A DNA stretch of 5,466 nt from Flavobacteriales bacterium UBA1959 (GTDB taxonomy: Bacteria > Bacteroidota > Bacteroidia > Flavobacteriales_D > Sanyastnellaceae): contig DDEH01000050.1 in NCBI GenBank assembly GCA_002336085.1, positions 17,533-22,998 on the forward strand, in the 5' to 3' direction. Shown here in pieces: positions 1 through 5,466 of the stretch. The translations under genes were made by a program, and so were the position numbers. A model generated the notes under the pieces. It made no database searches and was not told where the DNA came from. It saw only the letters and a program-made list of their open reading frames with translations. The number at the start of each line of letters is the position of its first letter. The first letter of the stretch is position 1.

Positions 1-275
1 TTTTCAGCCTGCTTGAGCAACGCTGAAACATCTTCACCTGCTTCACCCAGAATGCACAGCAAACTATCTACTGGTGCAGCCTGTCCTTCCTCCACTCCAA
101 TGTGCAAAAGCACACCATCGTAAAAGGATTCGAACTCCATCGTCGCCTTGTCGGTTTCGATTTCGGCAAGAAGCTCTCCATTTTCTACTTCCTCTCCCAC
201 CTTCTTTAACCACGTCGCCACCACCCCTTCGGTCATGGTGTCGCTCAACTTCGGCATGCGAATGATCTCAGCCAT
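1..275 (-). CDS. pdhC: Pyruvate dehydrogenase complex E2 (dihydrolipoamide acetyltransferase), N-terminal lipoyl domain, partial
   Basis: Translating the minus strand from the ATG at 273-275 gives 91 codons, open to the left edge, so only the N-terminus is present. It starts MAEIIRMPKLSDTMTEGVV, the standard opening of a 2-oxoacid dehydrogenase E2 lipoyl domain, and carries the lipoylation motif ETDKATMEFE with the target lysine at residue 43. The lipoyl arm carries the acetyl group from E1 to the E2 active site, which transfers it to CoA; the complex is cytoplasmic. The start lies 24 bp downstream of the E1-alpha stop on the same strand, so the two are very probably one transcript and the substrate is most likely pyruvate. 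The leader is AT-rich without a clear Shine-Dalgarno sequence. The E1/E3-binding and catalytic domains lie outside the window, so a second lipoyl domain cannot be assessed. Assignment to the E2 family is secure; pyruvate specificity rests on the neighbour. Confidence 0.93.
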   Translation of the reverse strand, partial: MAEIIRMPKLSDTMTEGVVATWLKKVGEEVENGELLAEIETDKATMEFESFYDGVLLHIGVEEGQAAPVDSLLCILGEAGEDVSALLKQAE

Positions 276-299
276 ATGATTTCGTGTTGGTAATTAAAA

Positions 300-1385
300 T
301 CAGTCCTTGACAAAAGGATAATCCTCCGTCATGTAAACATCTTCGTATAGTTCGTGGGCCTCAGGATACGGACTATTCTCTGCAAATTCAATAGCCGCTT
401 CAACTTCCGCCTTCACTTCTTTCTCAACCGTTTTTAGCTGGTCTTCTGAATTCCAGCCCTGGGCGATTAGAACATTCCGAACATATTCGATCGGATCTTT
501 TCCCTGGTACTCATGCAGCTCGTCTTTGGTTCGGTACTTCTGAGGATCGGACATCGAATGTCCCTTGTATCGGTAAGTTTGAATGTCAAGCAAAGTCGGT
601 CCTCCTCCCTCTCTGCCCCTTTCCGCTGCAATCGCAATCGCTTCGCAAACCGCTTCAGGACTCATTCCGTCAACAGTAGCTGCAGGCATGCGGTAGCTTG
701 CTCCCAATGTTTCCAAATCGGTCACATTCGACGTGCGTTCTACCGATGTACCCATGGCATACTTATTATTTTCAACAATGAATATAACCGGTAGTTTCCA
801 GGTCATCGCCATGTTAAACGTTTCGTGTAGGATGCCTTGCCTTGCGGCTCCGTCTCCAAAAAAGCACAATGTGACGTGGTCCTCTTTTCGGTACTTGTCA
901 GCGAATGCAATGCCTGCACCAAGACCAATCTGTCCTCCAACAATTCCGTGTCCTCCAAACAAGTTTCGTTCCTTGTCAAACATGTGCATGGAACCGCCTT
1001 TCCCTTTGCTCGTCCCCGTAACTCGGCCATATAGTTCAGCCATTACGTTTTTTGGATCCGTTCCCAACACCAAAGGATGGGCGTGATCGCGGTAAGCAGT
1101 CACCATCCTGTCCGTAGGACGAATGGCCTCTGAAATACCCGCAAGCACGGCTTCTTGTCCAATATACAAGTGACAAAATCCACCGAATTTTTGCTGGATA
1201 TACAATTGTCCGCAACGTTCCTCAAACTTTCGCATCAGATACATGTCGCGAAACCAACGCTGATAAACAGCTTTGGAATGAGGCATACTTGCCGTGTTCG
1301 CCGAACCATTCTGGCTCGCCTTTTTTGCAACTGGCTTACTAGAAGCTGCTGCTTTCGGCTTTTTTGGAGGTGTGCTGGTCGCCAT
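300..1385 (-). CDS. pdhA: Pyruvate dehydrogenase E1 component, alpha subunit
   Basis: This 361-residue protein is the thiamine-diphosphate-binding alpha subunit of pyruvate dehydrogenase E1, which decarboxylates pyruvate and reductively acetylates the E2 lipoyl group together with a separate beta subunit. Visible landmarks are QEAVLAG near residue 78, AYRDHAHP at 97-104, the ThDP/Mg motif from GDGAARQG (177-184) to ENN (205-207), and the phosphorylation-loop-like YRYKGHSMSDP at 271-281. I start at the ATG at 1383-1385 (MATSTPPKK); a TTG two codons upstream (1389-1391) is in frame but less likely, and the promoter leaves room for either. About 35 N-terminal residues rich in Ala, Lys, Ser and Pro precede the conserved core, which begins near YQRWFRDMYLMRKFEE (41-56). 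E2 follows 24 bp downstream. No E1-beta gene is visible, so it must be encoded elsewhere. A branched-chain 2-oxoacid E1 is the alternative, but core motifs and the E2 neighbour fit pyruvate dehydrogenase. Confidence 0.95.
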   Translation of the reverse strand: MATSTPPKKPKAAASSKPVAKKASQNGSANTASMPHSKAVYQRWFRDMYLMRKFEERCGQLYIQQKFGGFCHLYIGQEAVLAGISEAIRPTDRMVTAYRDHAHPLVLGTDPKNVMAELYGRVTGTSKGKGGSMHMFDKERNLFGGHGIVGGQIGLGAGIAFADKYRKEDHVTLCFFGDGAARQGILHETFNMAMTWKLPVIFIVENNKYAMGTSVERTSNVTDLETLGASYRMPAATVDGMSPEAVCEAIAIAAERGREGGGPTLLDIQTYRYKGHSMSDPQKYRTKDELHEYQGKDPIEYVRNVLIAQGWNSEDQLKTVEKEVKAEVEAAIEFAENSPYPEAHELYEDVYMTEDYPFVKD

Positions 1386-1406
1386 TTTCAAGACTACTTA
1401 AGGCTA

Positions 1407-1441
1407 CAAATATAACCTTGGTCATGAGATTTTTTTGAAAA
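1407..1441 (-). promoter_or_regulatory. Predicted Bacteroidota-type promoter of the pdhA-pdhC operon
   Basis: On the minus strand, positions 1414-1407 read TATATTTG, an exact match to the Bacteroidota -7 consensus TAnnTTTG. The -33 element is weaker: the best candidate is a T-rich stretch (GTTTTC) around 1437-1442, about 22 bp upstream of the -7 box and slightly farther than the usual 19-21 bp. A transcript starting a few bases downstream, near 1401, would have a leader of roughly 16 nt before the ATG at 1385. The position, directly upstream of the first gene of a divergently placed operon, supports the call. The -7 match is seen directly; the -33 element and start site are inferred. Confidence 0.6.
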
Positions 1442-1472
1442 CTGAAGCATCTTTCGCTGTAAAATCCATACC

Positions 1473-1491
1473 TCGTGTATTTATTACACGA
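1473..1491. repeat. Perfect 7-bp inverted repeat in the divergent intergenic region (possible operator)
   Basis: TCGTGTA (1473-1479) and TACACGA (1485-1491) are exact reverse complements separated by five A/T bases. No T-tract follows on either strand in the right place, and no gene reads into it as its 3' end, so it does not look like an intrinsic terminator. It lies about 30 bp upstream of the predicted -33 region of the pdhA promoter and about 150 bp upstream of the VTC-domain gene, in a 247-bp region between divergent genes. The size and symmetry suit a dimeric regulator, but no known operator was recognised. Confidence 0.4.
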
Positions 1492-1638
1492 AAACTCTAG
1501 CGGCACTTGCAAAAGCTAATCCATCGGGGATTCATTGCGCGATGTGGAAAATGAAAGGCGCATCAAATAGCGAAAAGAAGTAACTATGTTCACAAATGCA
1601 CCATTCGATTGTCTTTTTATGATTAATTTTAGGCCTTC

Positions 1639-2415
1639 GTGACTCTGCAAGAATCAATCAATAAGTTAAGCCCCATTGGCCTTCATGAAATCGGGGATGC
1701 CGATCTAATGAGCCGTTTGGATCAGAAATACCTCATCCGTAAGGAATGGATTTCTGAACTGATCGCGCAATGCCAGGACGACTATCAAATCCTTGAAGTG
1801 GATGGAAACCGGGTAACAAAATACTCCAACCAATTCATCGATAACGAAGCCCTTGAGTCATTTGAACAGCATGTGCGCGGAAGAAAAGTCCGCTACAAAG
1901 CGCGCATTCGAAATTACGGGTCCAATGGCCTTTCTTTTCTGGAAGTCAAGCAAAAAACCGTTCACGGAAGAACACTAAAGGCGCGTATTCCTCGATCTGA
2001 TGCTGCTGATTGGAACGCCCCCTTGAATGATGATGAACGTAAATTCCTCAGCGAACATTACGGTTATTCAGGAGGAGACATCTTACCGCTTCACAGCACT
2101 TTCAATCGGATGACATTGGTGTCTACCGCTTTGAATGAGCGGATTACACTGGATACCGACCTACTCTATTTCAAAGAAGAAGAGAGTCAAGGCCTTGGTC
2201 CGCTCGCAATTATGGAGGTCAAGCAAGAACGGATCAACCGATTTTCACCCATATTGTTAGCGCTGCGCAACTTTCGGTTCAGCACACCGCCACTAGGAAG
2301 AAAAACAAGTTTGTCGAAATACATCGTTGGCTCCTTACTTTTGAATCGAAACCTGGAACCGAGAAGCTACAGAAGCGCTATGCAGCGCATCAAGCACCTG
2401 ACGAAAGAAACCTGA
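1639..2415 (+). CDS. VTC-domain (polyphosphate polymerase-like, TTM fold) protein
   Basis: This 258-residue cytoplasmic protein has no signal peptide or membrane segment and matches the bacterial VTC domain, a triphosphate-tunnel family that includes the yeast polyphosphate polymerase Vtc4. Motifs follow in the expected order: LMSRLDQKYL (23-32, basic residue K30), HVRGRKVRYKARIRNY (78-93) with alternating basic residues, FLEVKQKT then GRTLKARI (100-117), FNRMTLVS and ERITLDTDL (155-175), IMEVKQER (191-198), and SLSKYIVG near the end (224-231). The tunnel-lining Lys/Arg/Glu pattern therefore looks complete, suggesting an active NTP-dependent enzyme; product and substrate are inferred. The start is GTG (1639-1641): an in-frame TAG sits at 1630-1632, and the first ATG (residue 24) would cut into the conserved first motif. 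A DUF4956 membrane protein follows after 3 bp, a frequent partner of bacterial VTC proteins. No convincing promoter was found. A tripolyphosphatase-like role is the main alternative. Confidence 0.88.
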   Translation: MTLQESINKLSPIGLHEIGDADLMSRLDQKYLIRKEWISELIAQCQDDYQILEVDGNRVTKYSNQFIDNEALESFEQHVRGRKVRYKARIRNYGSNGLSFLEVKQKTVHGRTLKARIPRSDAADWNAPLNDDERKFLSEHYGYSGGDILPLHSTFNRMTLVSTALNERITLDTDLLYFKEEESQGLGPLAIMEVKQERINRFSPILLALRNFRFSTPPLGRKTSLSKYIVGSLLLNRNLEPRSYRSAMQRIKHLTKET

Positions 2416-2418
2416 CCC

Positions 2419-3030
2419 ATGCCCGAAGAAGTAATCCACCTGTTGTTAGCGTTTGCCGGCAACCTCCTTTCAAGCCTTATTTTAGTGCTTGGAATCTACC
2501 ATCACGTGTCCAAAAGACGGGATTACGTTTTTACATTTTTACTCGTATCAACAGCGGTTTTTCTACTCTGCAATCTTCTAGTAGAAGTTGAAATTGACCT
2601 CGCTTTCGCATTAGGGTTGTTCGCCATTTTTGGCATCATCCGATACCGGACAGATGCAGTGCCCATTCGGGAAATGACCTACTTATTCATTGTCATAGCG
2701 CTTGCTGTTTTAAACGCCTTGGCCCCACAGTCAAATGGCATTCTACTGATTTCACTGGCCAATGCCTTGGTCTGGGGTTTAACGCTTGTTCTAGACCGCC
2801 TCTGGACGATAAGACATATGTCTACAAAAGTGGTCATTTACGACCGGGTCGACTTGTTAAGCGAAGGGCGCCGAGAAGAGTTAATTGCTGACCTTGAGCA
2901 GCGCACTGGCGTGCAAATCGTGAGAATAGAGATCGGAAAAGTGGATTTACTTCGAGACACAGCTGTGATCAAAGTTCACTTTGATGGAGACAGCCAACCT
3001 GGCCATTTCGAAGGCCAAGGTGGAAACTAA
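2419..3030 (+). CDS. DUF4956 domain membrane protein, partner of the VTC-domain protein
   Basis: This is a 203-residue inner-membrane protein of unknown function. Hydrophobic segments lie at about residues 6-28, 36-55, 60-74, 87-103 and 107-127; the third is short and may be re-entrant. The family signature is the loop LFAIFGIIRYRTDAVPI followed by REMTYLF (67-90), strongly conserved among DUF4956 proteins. A soluble, probably cytoplasmic, domain of alternating strands and one helix follows (about 136-188), and the protein ends in a short Gly-rich tail. The ATG at 2419 lies 3 bp after the stop of the VTC-domain gene, so the two are translated from one message and probably act together. It converges with ispF across a 17-bp gap. 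By analogy with the eukaryotic VTC complex, whose membrane part conducts the polymer, it might anchor or export a product of the VTC-domain enzyme; nothing in the sequence proves this. Confidence 0.87.
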   Translation: MPEEVIHLLLAFAGNLLSSLILVLGIYHHVSKRRDYVFTFLLVSTAVFLLCNLLVEVEIDLAFALGLFAIFGIIRYRTDAVPIREMTYLFIVIALAVLNALAPQSNGILLISLANALVWGLTLVLDRLWTIRHMSTKVVIYDRVDLLSEGRREELIADLEQRTGVQIVRIEIGKVDLLRDTAVIKVHFDGDSQPGHFEGQGGN

Positions 3031-3047
3031 GCGATTCGAGTCAATGC

Positions 3048-3530
3048 TCACTCCGGACGTTGGAGCAACACTACCGCATGGGCGCTAATCCCCAACTTCT
3101 CACCCACAAAACCCAATTGCTCGGTGGTTGTTGCCTTTACACTGACCTGATCCAGCTCCACTCCCAGCAGTCCTGAGATGCATGTTCGCATGGTCTCGAC
3201 ATGTGGAGAAATTTTGGGCTCCTGAAGGCAAATAGTGCTGTCCAAATTGCCCAATTCCCAACCCGCATCCGTGATCAAATCATAGGTGTGTTGAAGCAAC
3301 TTTTTTGAATCAATGCCCTTGTACTGTGGGTCTGTATCTGGGAAATGATAGCCAATATCCCGCAAAGCAAGTGCTCCAAGCAATGCATCGCAGATAACGT
3401 GAAGCAACACATCTGCATCACTGTGGCCTACGGCACCATGGGAATGTTCTATTTTGATGCCTCCCAACCAAAACTCCTCACCAGGAGCTAGCTGATGAAC
3501 ATCGTAGCCGTATCCGATTCGAAACGGCAT
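3048..3530 (-). CDS. ispF: 2-C-methyl-D-erythritol 2,4-cyclodiphosphate synthase
   Basis: IspF cyclises 4-diphosphocytidyl-2-C-methyl-D-erythritol 2-phosphate to the 2,4-cyclodiphosphate with release of CMP, the fifth step of the MEP isoprenoid pathway, as a cytoplasmic homotrimer. At 160 residues it has the normal family length. The metal ligands D10, H12 (in GYDVHQL) and H44 are present, as are HSDADVLLH (36-44), the GYHFPDTDPQYKG loop (60-72) and the nucleotide-site motif KATTTEQLGF (132-141) followed by GEKLGI. The ATG at 3528-3530 is only 3 bp past the porV stop, so expression is very probably coupled to porV. It is a stand-alone enzyme, not an IspDF fusion. No functional link to T9SS is known; the shared transcript probably reflects local operon structure. 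It converges with the DUF4956 gene. Confidence 0.97.
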   Translation of the reverse strand: MPFRIGYGYDVHQLAPGEEFWLGGIKIEHSHGAVGHSDADVLLHVICDALLGALALRDIGYHFPDTDPQYKGIDSKKLLQHTYDLITDAGWELGNLDSTICLQEPKISPHVETMRTCISGLLGVELDQVSVKATTTEQLGFVGEKLGISAHAVVLLQRPE

Positions 3531-3533
3531 TGG

Positions 3534-4775
3534 TCAGTCCTCGTCGTTACTACTCTGGGCGAGGTCAGAGAATTGTAGCCGAAGCGTAAAGCGCAATGTA
3601 TTGGCCAAAGGATTCTGCTGACGCGTCGAGATGAGGTAACTCAAGTCAACCGTAAAGACAGTGTACTTGATGCCCGCACCCAAGGTGATAAACTGACGTG
3701 CTCCTTTTGAATAGTGCTCATTAAAAAAACCTGTGCGGAATGCGAAAGCATCATTGAACAAATATTCAACTCCACCTCCAATATTGAATTCCCGCAGTTC
3801 CTCTCGAAAAACACTGCCATCCTCCACGGTATAGGTACCATCATCATTATAATTCACAACACCTGGCGCGTCATAAAAACTCTGGATCATGCCCGTCGCT
3901 ACACCCACATCCGGATTGTAACCGCTCACAATGTTTGCTCCGCTCTCCTGGTCGTAAATCGGAGTGGTCGGAACCAACAACTTATTGAGGTCAGCAGTAA
4001 AGGTCAAGCTGTTGTAGTCATCAAGATTTAACTTCAACGCCGCACCTGTCTTCAAATTCGTTGGAATAAAATCTCGTTCCGCGGATTCTGAATAACTCAT
4101 TTTCGCTCCGATATTGGAAATGCACAAGCCCCAATTAATTTCGGCATCTCTCCCTGCGACCTTGGCGTAAGGGTTCGTGTAAAACGTACTGATATCAACT
4201 GCAACAGAACGTCCTGGCTTCGAGTTGGCGCCCAACACATTCGTACCACCTGTCAAGTTCGAGTTGATAAAACGTCCAGCAATTCCGCCGCTGAAGCGGT
4301 CACTTAATTTCTGGCTGTACCCAATATCCAGACTGAACTCCGCTGGCTGAAAATCCCGGATTGTCGTTCCTGTTTCGTCTGTAAACGTAATATTTCCGAG
4401 ACTGAAATAACGCAGTGCCGCCCCCCAAGCTTGGCGCTTGTTGATCCTCTTCACGCCAGACAAGTAGGCGAGATTCATATCGTCAACGAGCGCTCGCAAC
4501 CATGGCGCATAGGCCAAACTAAACTCTACGTCGTTTGTTGCAAAAGCCATTTTAGCTGGATTCCAATGCAAACTATTTGCATCAGGAGAAAGCGCCACAC
4601 CAGCATCACCGAGTGCTCCAGAACGGGAGTCTGGACCTATCATCAAGAAAGGTACTGCGGTGGTTATTGTATTTAACTGAACGAGTTGAGCTCCTTGGCC
4701 TGGAGTCAACTGACCGCTCACGTTTGTCAATGTCAAAGAGAAAATCGCAATTGCGAGTATTCGTCGAATATTCAT
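3534..4775 (-). CDS. porV: Type IX secretion system outer-membrane beta-barrel protein PorV (LptO)
   Basis: This 413-residue protein is the PorV outer-membrane barrel of the FadL-like family. PorV collects cargo bearing C-terminal sorting domains from the SprA (Sov) translocon and delivers it to the PorU-containing attachment complex. An N-terminal signal peptide (MNIRRILAIAIFSLTLTNVSG) probably ends near residue 21. The family hallmark follows: AVPFLMIGPDSRSGALGDAG (40-59), then SPDANSLHWNPAKMAF. The rest alternates amphipathic strands and polar loops, ending in NPLANTLRFTLRLQF plus an acidic tail of about 11 residues. The ATG at 4773-4775 is preceded by an A-rich leader (GAAGAAAAAATAAA), typical of initiation in this phylum. 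porU lies 58 bp upstream and ispF 3 bp downstream, all on the minus strand. No promoter was seen in the porU-porV gap, so it is probably transcribed with porU. PorV identity rests on the N-terminal hallmark, the C-terminal strand and the porU neighbour. Confidence 0.94.
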   Translation of the reverse strand: MNIRRILAIAIFSLTLTNVSGQLTPGQGAQLVQLNTITTAVPFLMIGPDSRSGALGDAGVALSPDANSLHWNPAKMAFATNDVEFSLAYAPWLRALVDDMNLAYLSGVKRINKRQAWGAALRYFSLGNITFTDETGTTIRDFQPAEFSLDIGYSQKLSDRFSGGIAGRFINSNLTGGTNVLGANSKPGRSVAVDISTFYTNPYAKVAGRDAEINWGLCISNIGAKMSYSESAERDFIPTNLKTGAALKLNLDDYNSLTFTADLNKLLVPTTPIYDQESGANIVSGYNPDVGVATGMIQSFYDAPGVVNYNDDGTYTVEDGSVFREELREFNIGGGVEYLFNDAFAFRTGFFNEHYSKGARQFITLGAGIKYTVFTVDLSYLISTRQQNPLANTLRFTLRLQFSDLAQSSNDED

Positions 4776-4833
4776 TTTATTTTTTCTTCTGTCGTTGAAG
4801 GGTGGCGCAAGATAAACTCAAATCTGCATTCCA

Positions 4834-5466
4834 TCACGGACGCAAAACGACAATCTGATCTGCATATTGCGCAACAGAGCCACTTTCTGATTGAAGCGTC
4901 AGTCGGAACACGTAAACTCCCGCTTTGACCCGGGTGCCCGTCGCTTGGTTTCGGGCGTCCCATTGCAAAATCTCATTTTGAAAGCCCGCGACATGCCAAG
5001 GATATCCTGCAGAATGAACCAATTTTCCGAGGCTCGAGAAAACCTCCAAGTTCATTTTTCCTTCTTGGCAGGTTTGATTGTGCTCGATAGAAAACTTGAA
5101 TCCAGCAAATGACGGATTGGGGAAGGCAAAAACTTCACCCAATACTGTTTCAAAATCCGAAGCCACGAAAAAATCAATGGAGGCTGATCCTTTGTTGTTA
5201 TGCACGTCCCAAGCAGCCAAACTGAGAGTGTGCATGCCGTCTGTCAAGGCGGAGAACGGGTACCGCACTGTGCCTCCTTTGTAGGTGTCCAGATCACTCG
5301 TGTAGAAATCATTTAAAACCACGCTTTGACTGGATTCTCCATCCAAAATCACCCGGATATCGTGCCCTATTCCTACGCCAGATGAATTGATTCCACCCTC
5401 ATCAAACAGCCGGGCCAACAGCAACGGATTGGCATCAGATAACCCTCCGTCTTGAAAAAGAGTGTC
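4834..5466 (-). CDS. porU: Type IX secretion system sortase PorU (C25-like), C-terminal fragment
   Basis: The frame is open from the right edge to the TGA at 4834-4836, giving the last 210 residues; the true start and the catalytic Cys/His region lie outside. A TTG near 5424 is merely an internal leucine codon. Near the fragment's start is the conserved PorU region ARLFDEGGINSSGVGIGHDI, followed by VLNDFYTSDLDTYKGG, RYPFSALTDGMHTLSLAAWD and HNNKGSASIDFFV. From about residue 113 a terminal domain begins (VFAFPNPSFAGFKF) and ends with WDARNQATGTRVKAGVYVFRL and QIVVLRP, the FlgD-Ig/T9SS sorting-domain fold. PorU is the cell-surface signal peptidase that cleaves sorting domains from cargo and links cargo to anionic lipopolysaccharide; it keeps its own terminal domain. 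porV follows after 58 bp on the same strand, which supports the call. Another large surface protein with a sorting domain is the alternative, but the GIGHDI and LNDFY block is PorU-like. Confidence 0.9.
   Translation of the reverse strand, partial: DTLFQDGGLSDANPLLLARLFDEGGINSSGVGIGHDIRVILDGESSQSVVLNDFYTSDLDTYKGGTVRYPFSALTDGMHTLSLAAWDVHNNKGSASIDFFVASDFETVLGEVFAFPNPSFAGFKFSIEHNQTCQEGKMNLEVFSSLGKLVHSAGYPWHVAGFQNEILQWDARNQATGTRVKAGVYVFRLTLQSESGSVAQYADQIVVLRP

Noticed and set aside
74..265. Plus-strand ORF of 63 codons at the left edge
   Set aside because: It lies opposite the E2 lipoyl domain and is low-complexity Pro/Ser-rich, as expected of an antisense frame.
513..1086. Plus-strand ORFs of 93 and 117 codons opposite pdhA
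   Set aside because: They are shadows of the strongly conserved E1-alpha coding sequence, overlap each other, and resemble no known family.
1522..1544. CATCG/CGATG inverted repeat with a 13-nt loop
   Set aside because: A 5-bp stem with a long loop is expected by chance in a region of this size.
1542..1583. 13-codon plus-strand ORF (MWKMKGASNSEKK) in the intergenic region
   Set aside because: Too short, no overlap with a downstream gene, no start signal; likely chance.
1624..1631. TAATTTTA as a -7 box for the VTC-domain gene
   Set aside because: One mismatch to TAnnTTTG, no -33 element at the right spacing, and it would leave almost no leader before the GTG.
3714..4031. Plus-strand ORF of 105 codons opposite porV
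   Set aside because: Antisense shadow of the PorV barrel; no family resemblance and no start context.
4686..5284. Several short plus-strand ORFs across the porV start and porU end
   Set aside because: They overlap each other and lie opposite real coding sequence; composition looks random.

Overview
The window is a piece of a Bacteroidota chromosome, most likely Flavobacteriales or a near relative. Three things point there: adjacent PorU- and PorV-type genes of the type IX secretion system (T9SS), a Bacteroidota-style -7 promoter element (TAnnTTTG) upstream of the E1-alpha gene, and A-rich leaders without a clear Shine-Dalgarno sequence. No rRNA, tRNA, CRISPR array, insertion sequence or phage gene was seen.

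Layout. Positions 1-275 (minus) hold the N-terminus of the pyruvate dehydrogenase E2 subunit, which runs off the left edge. Positions 300-1385 (minus) hold the E1-alpha subunit, 24 bp upstream of E2 and clearly co-transcribed. Positions 1392-1638 are a divergent intergenic region with a good promoter for the pdh genes (-7 box at 1407-1414), a perfect 7-bp dyad at 1473-1491 and a possible 18-codon leader ORF ending on the next gene's start. Positions 1639-3030 (plus) hold a tight two-gene unit: a VTC-type polyphosphate polymerase domain protein (TTM fold) and, 3 bp later, a DUF4956 multi-pass membrane protein. Positions 3048-5466 (minus) converge on this pair and hold, in transcription order, the C-terminal part of porU, complete porV, and ispF, with porV and ispF separated by only 3 bp.

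How the genes work together. PorU and PorV act at the outer membrane: PorV is a beta-barrel shuttle and PorU the sortase-like signal peptidase that removes C-terminal sorting domains from T9SS cargo. IspF makes the cyclic diphosphate intermediate of the MEP isoprenoid pathway. E1-alpha and E2 are parts of the pyruvate dehydrogenase complex; E1-beta is not in the window. The VTC/DUF4956 pair lies on the opposite strand between the T9SS and pdh blocks. It is the least understood part: by analogy with the eukaryotic VTC complex (polymerase plus membrane channel) it could be a compact membrane-coupled polyphosphate synthase, but this is inference.

The remaining genes are conserved housekeeping or T9SS genes, and apart from the two truncated by the window edges all coding regions look intact.
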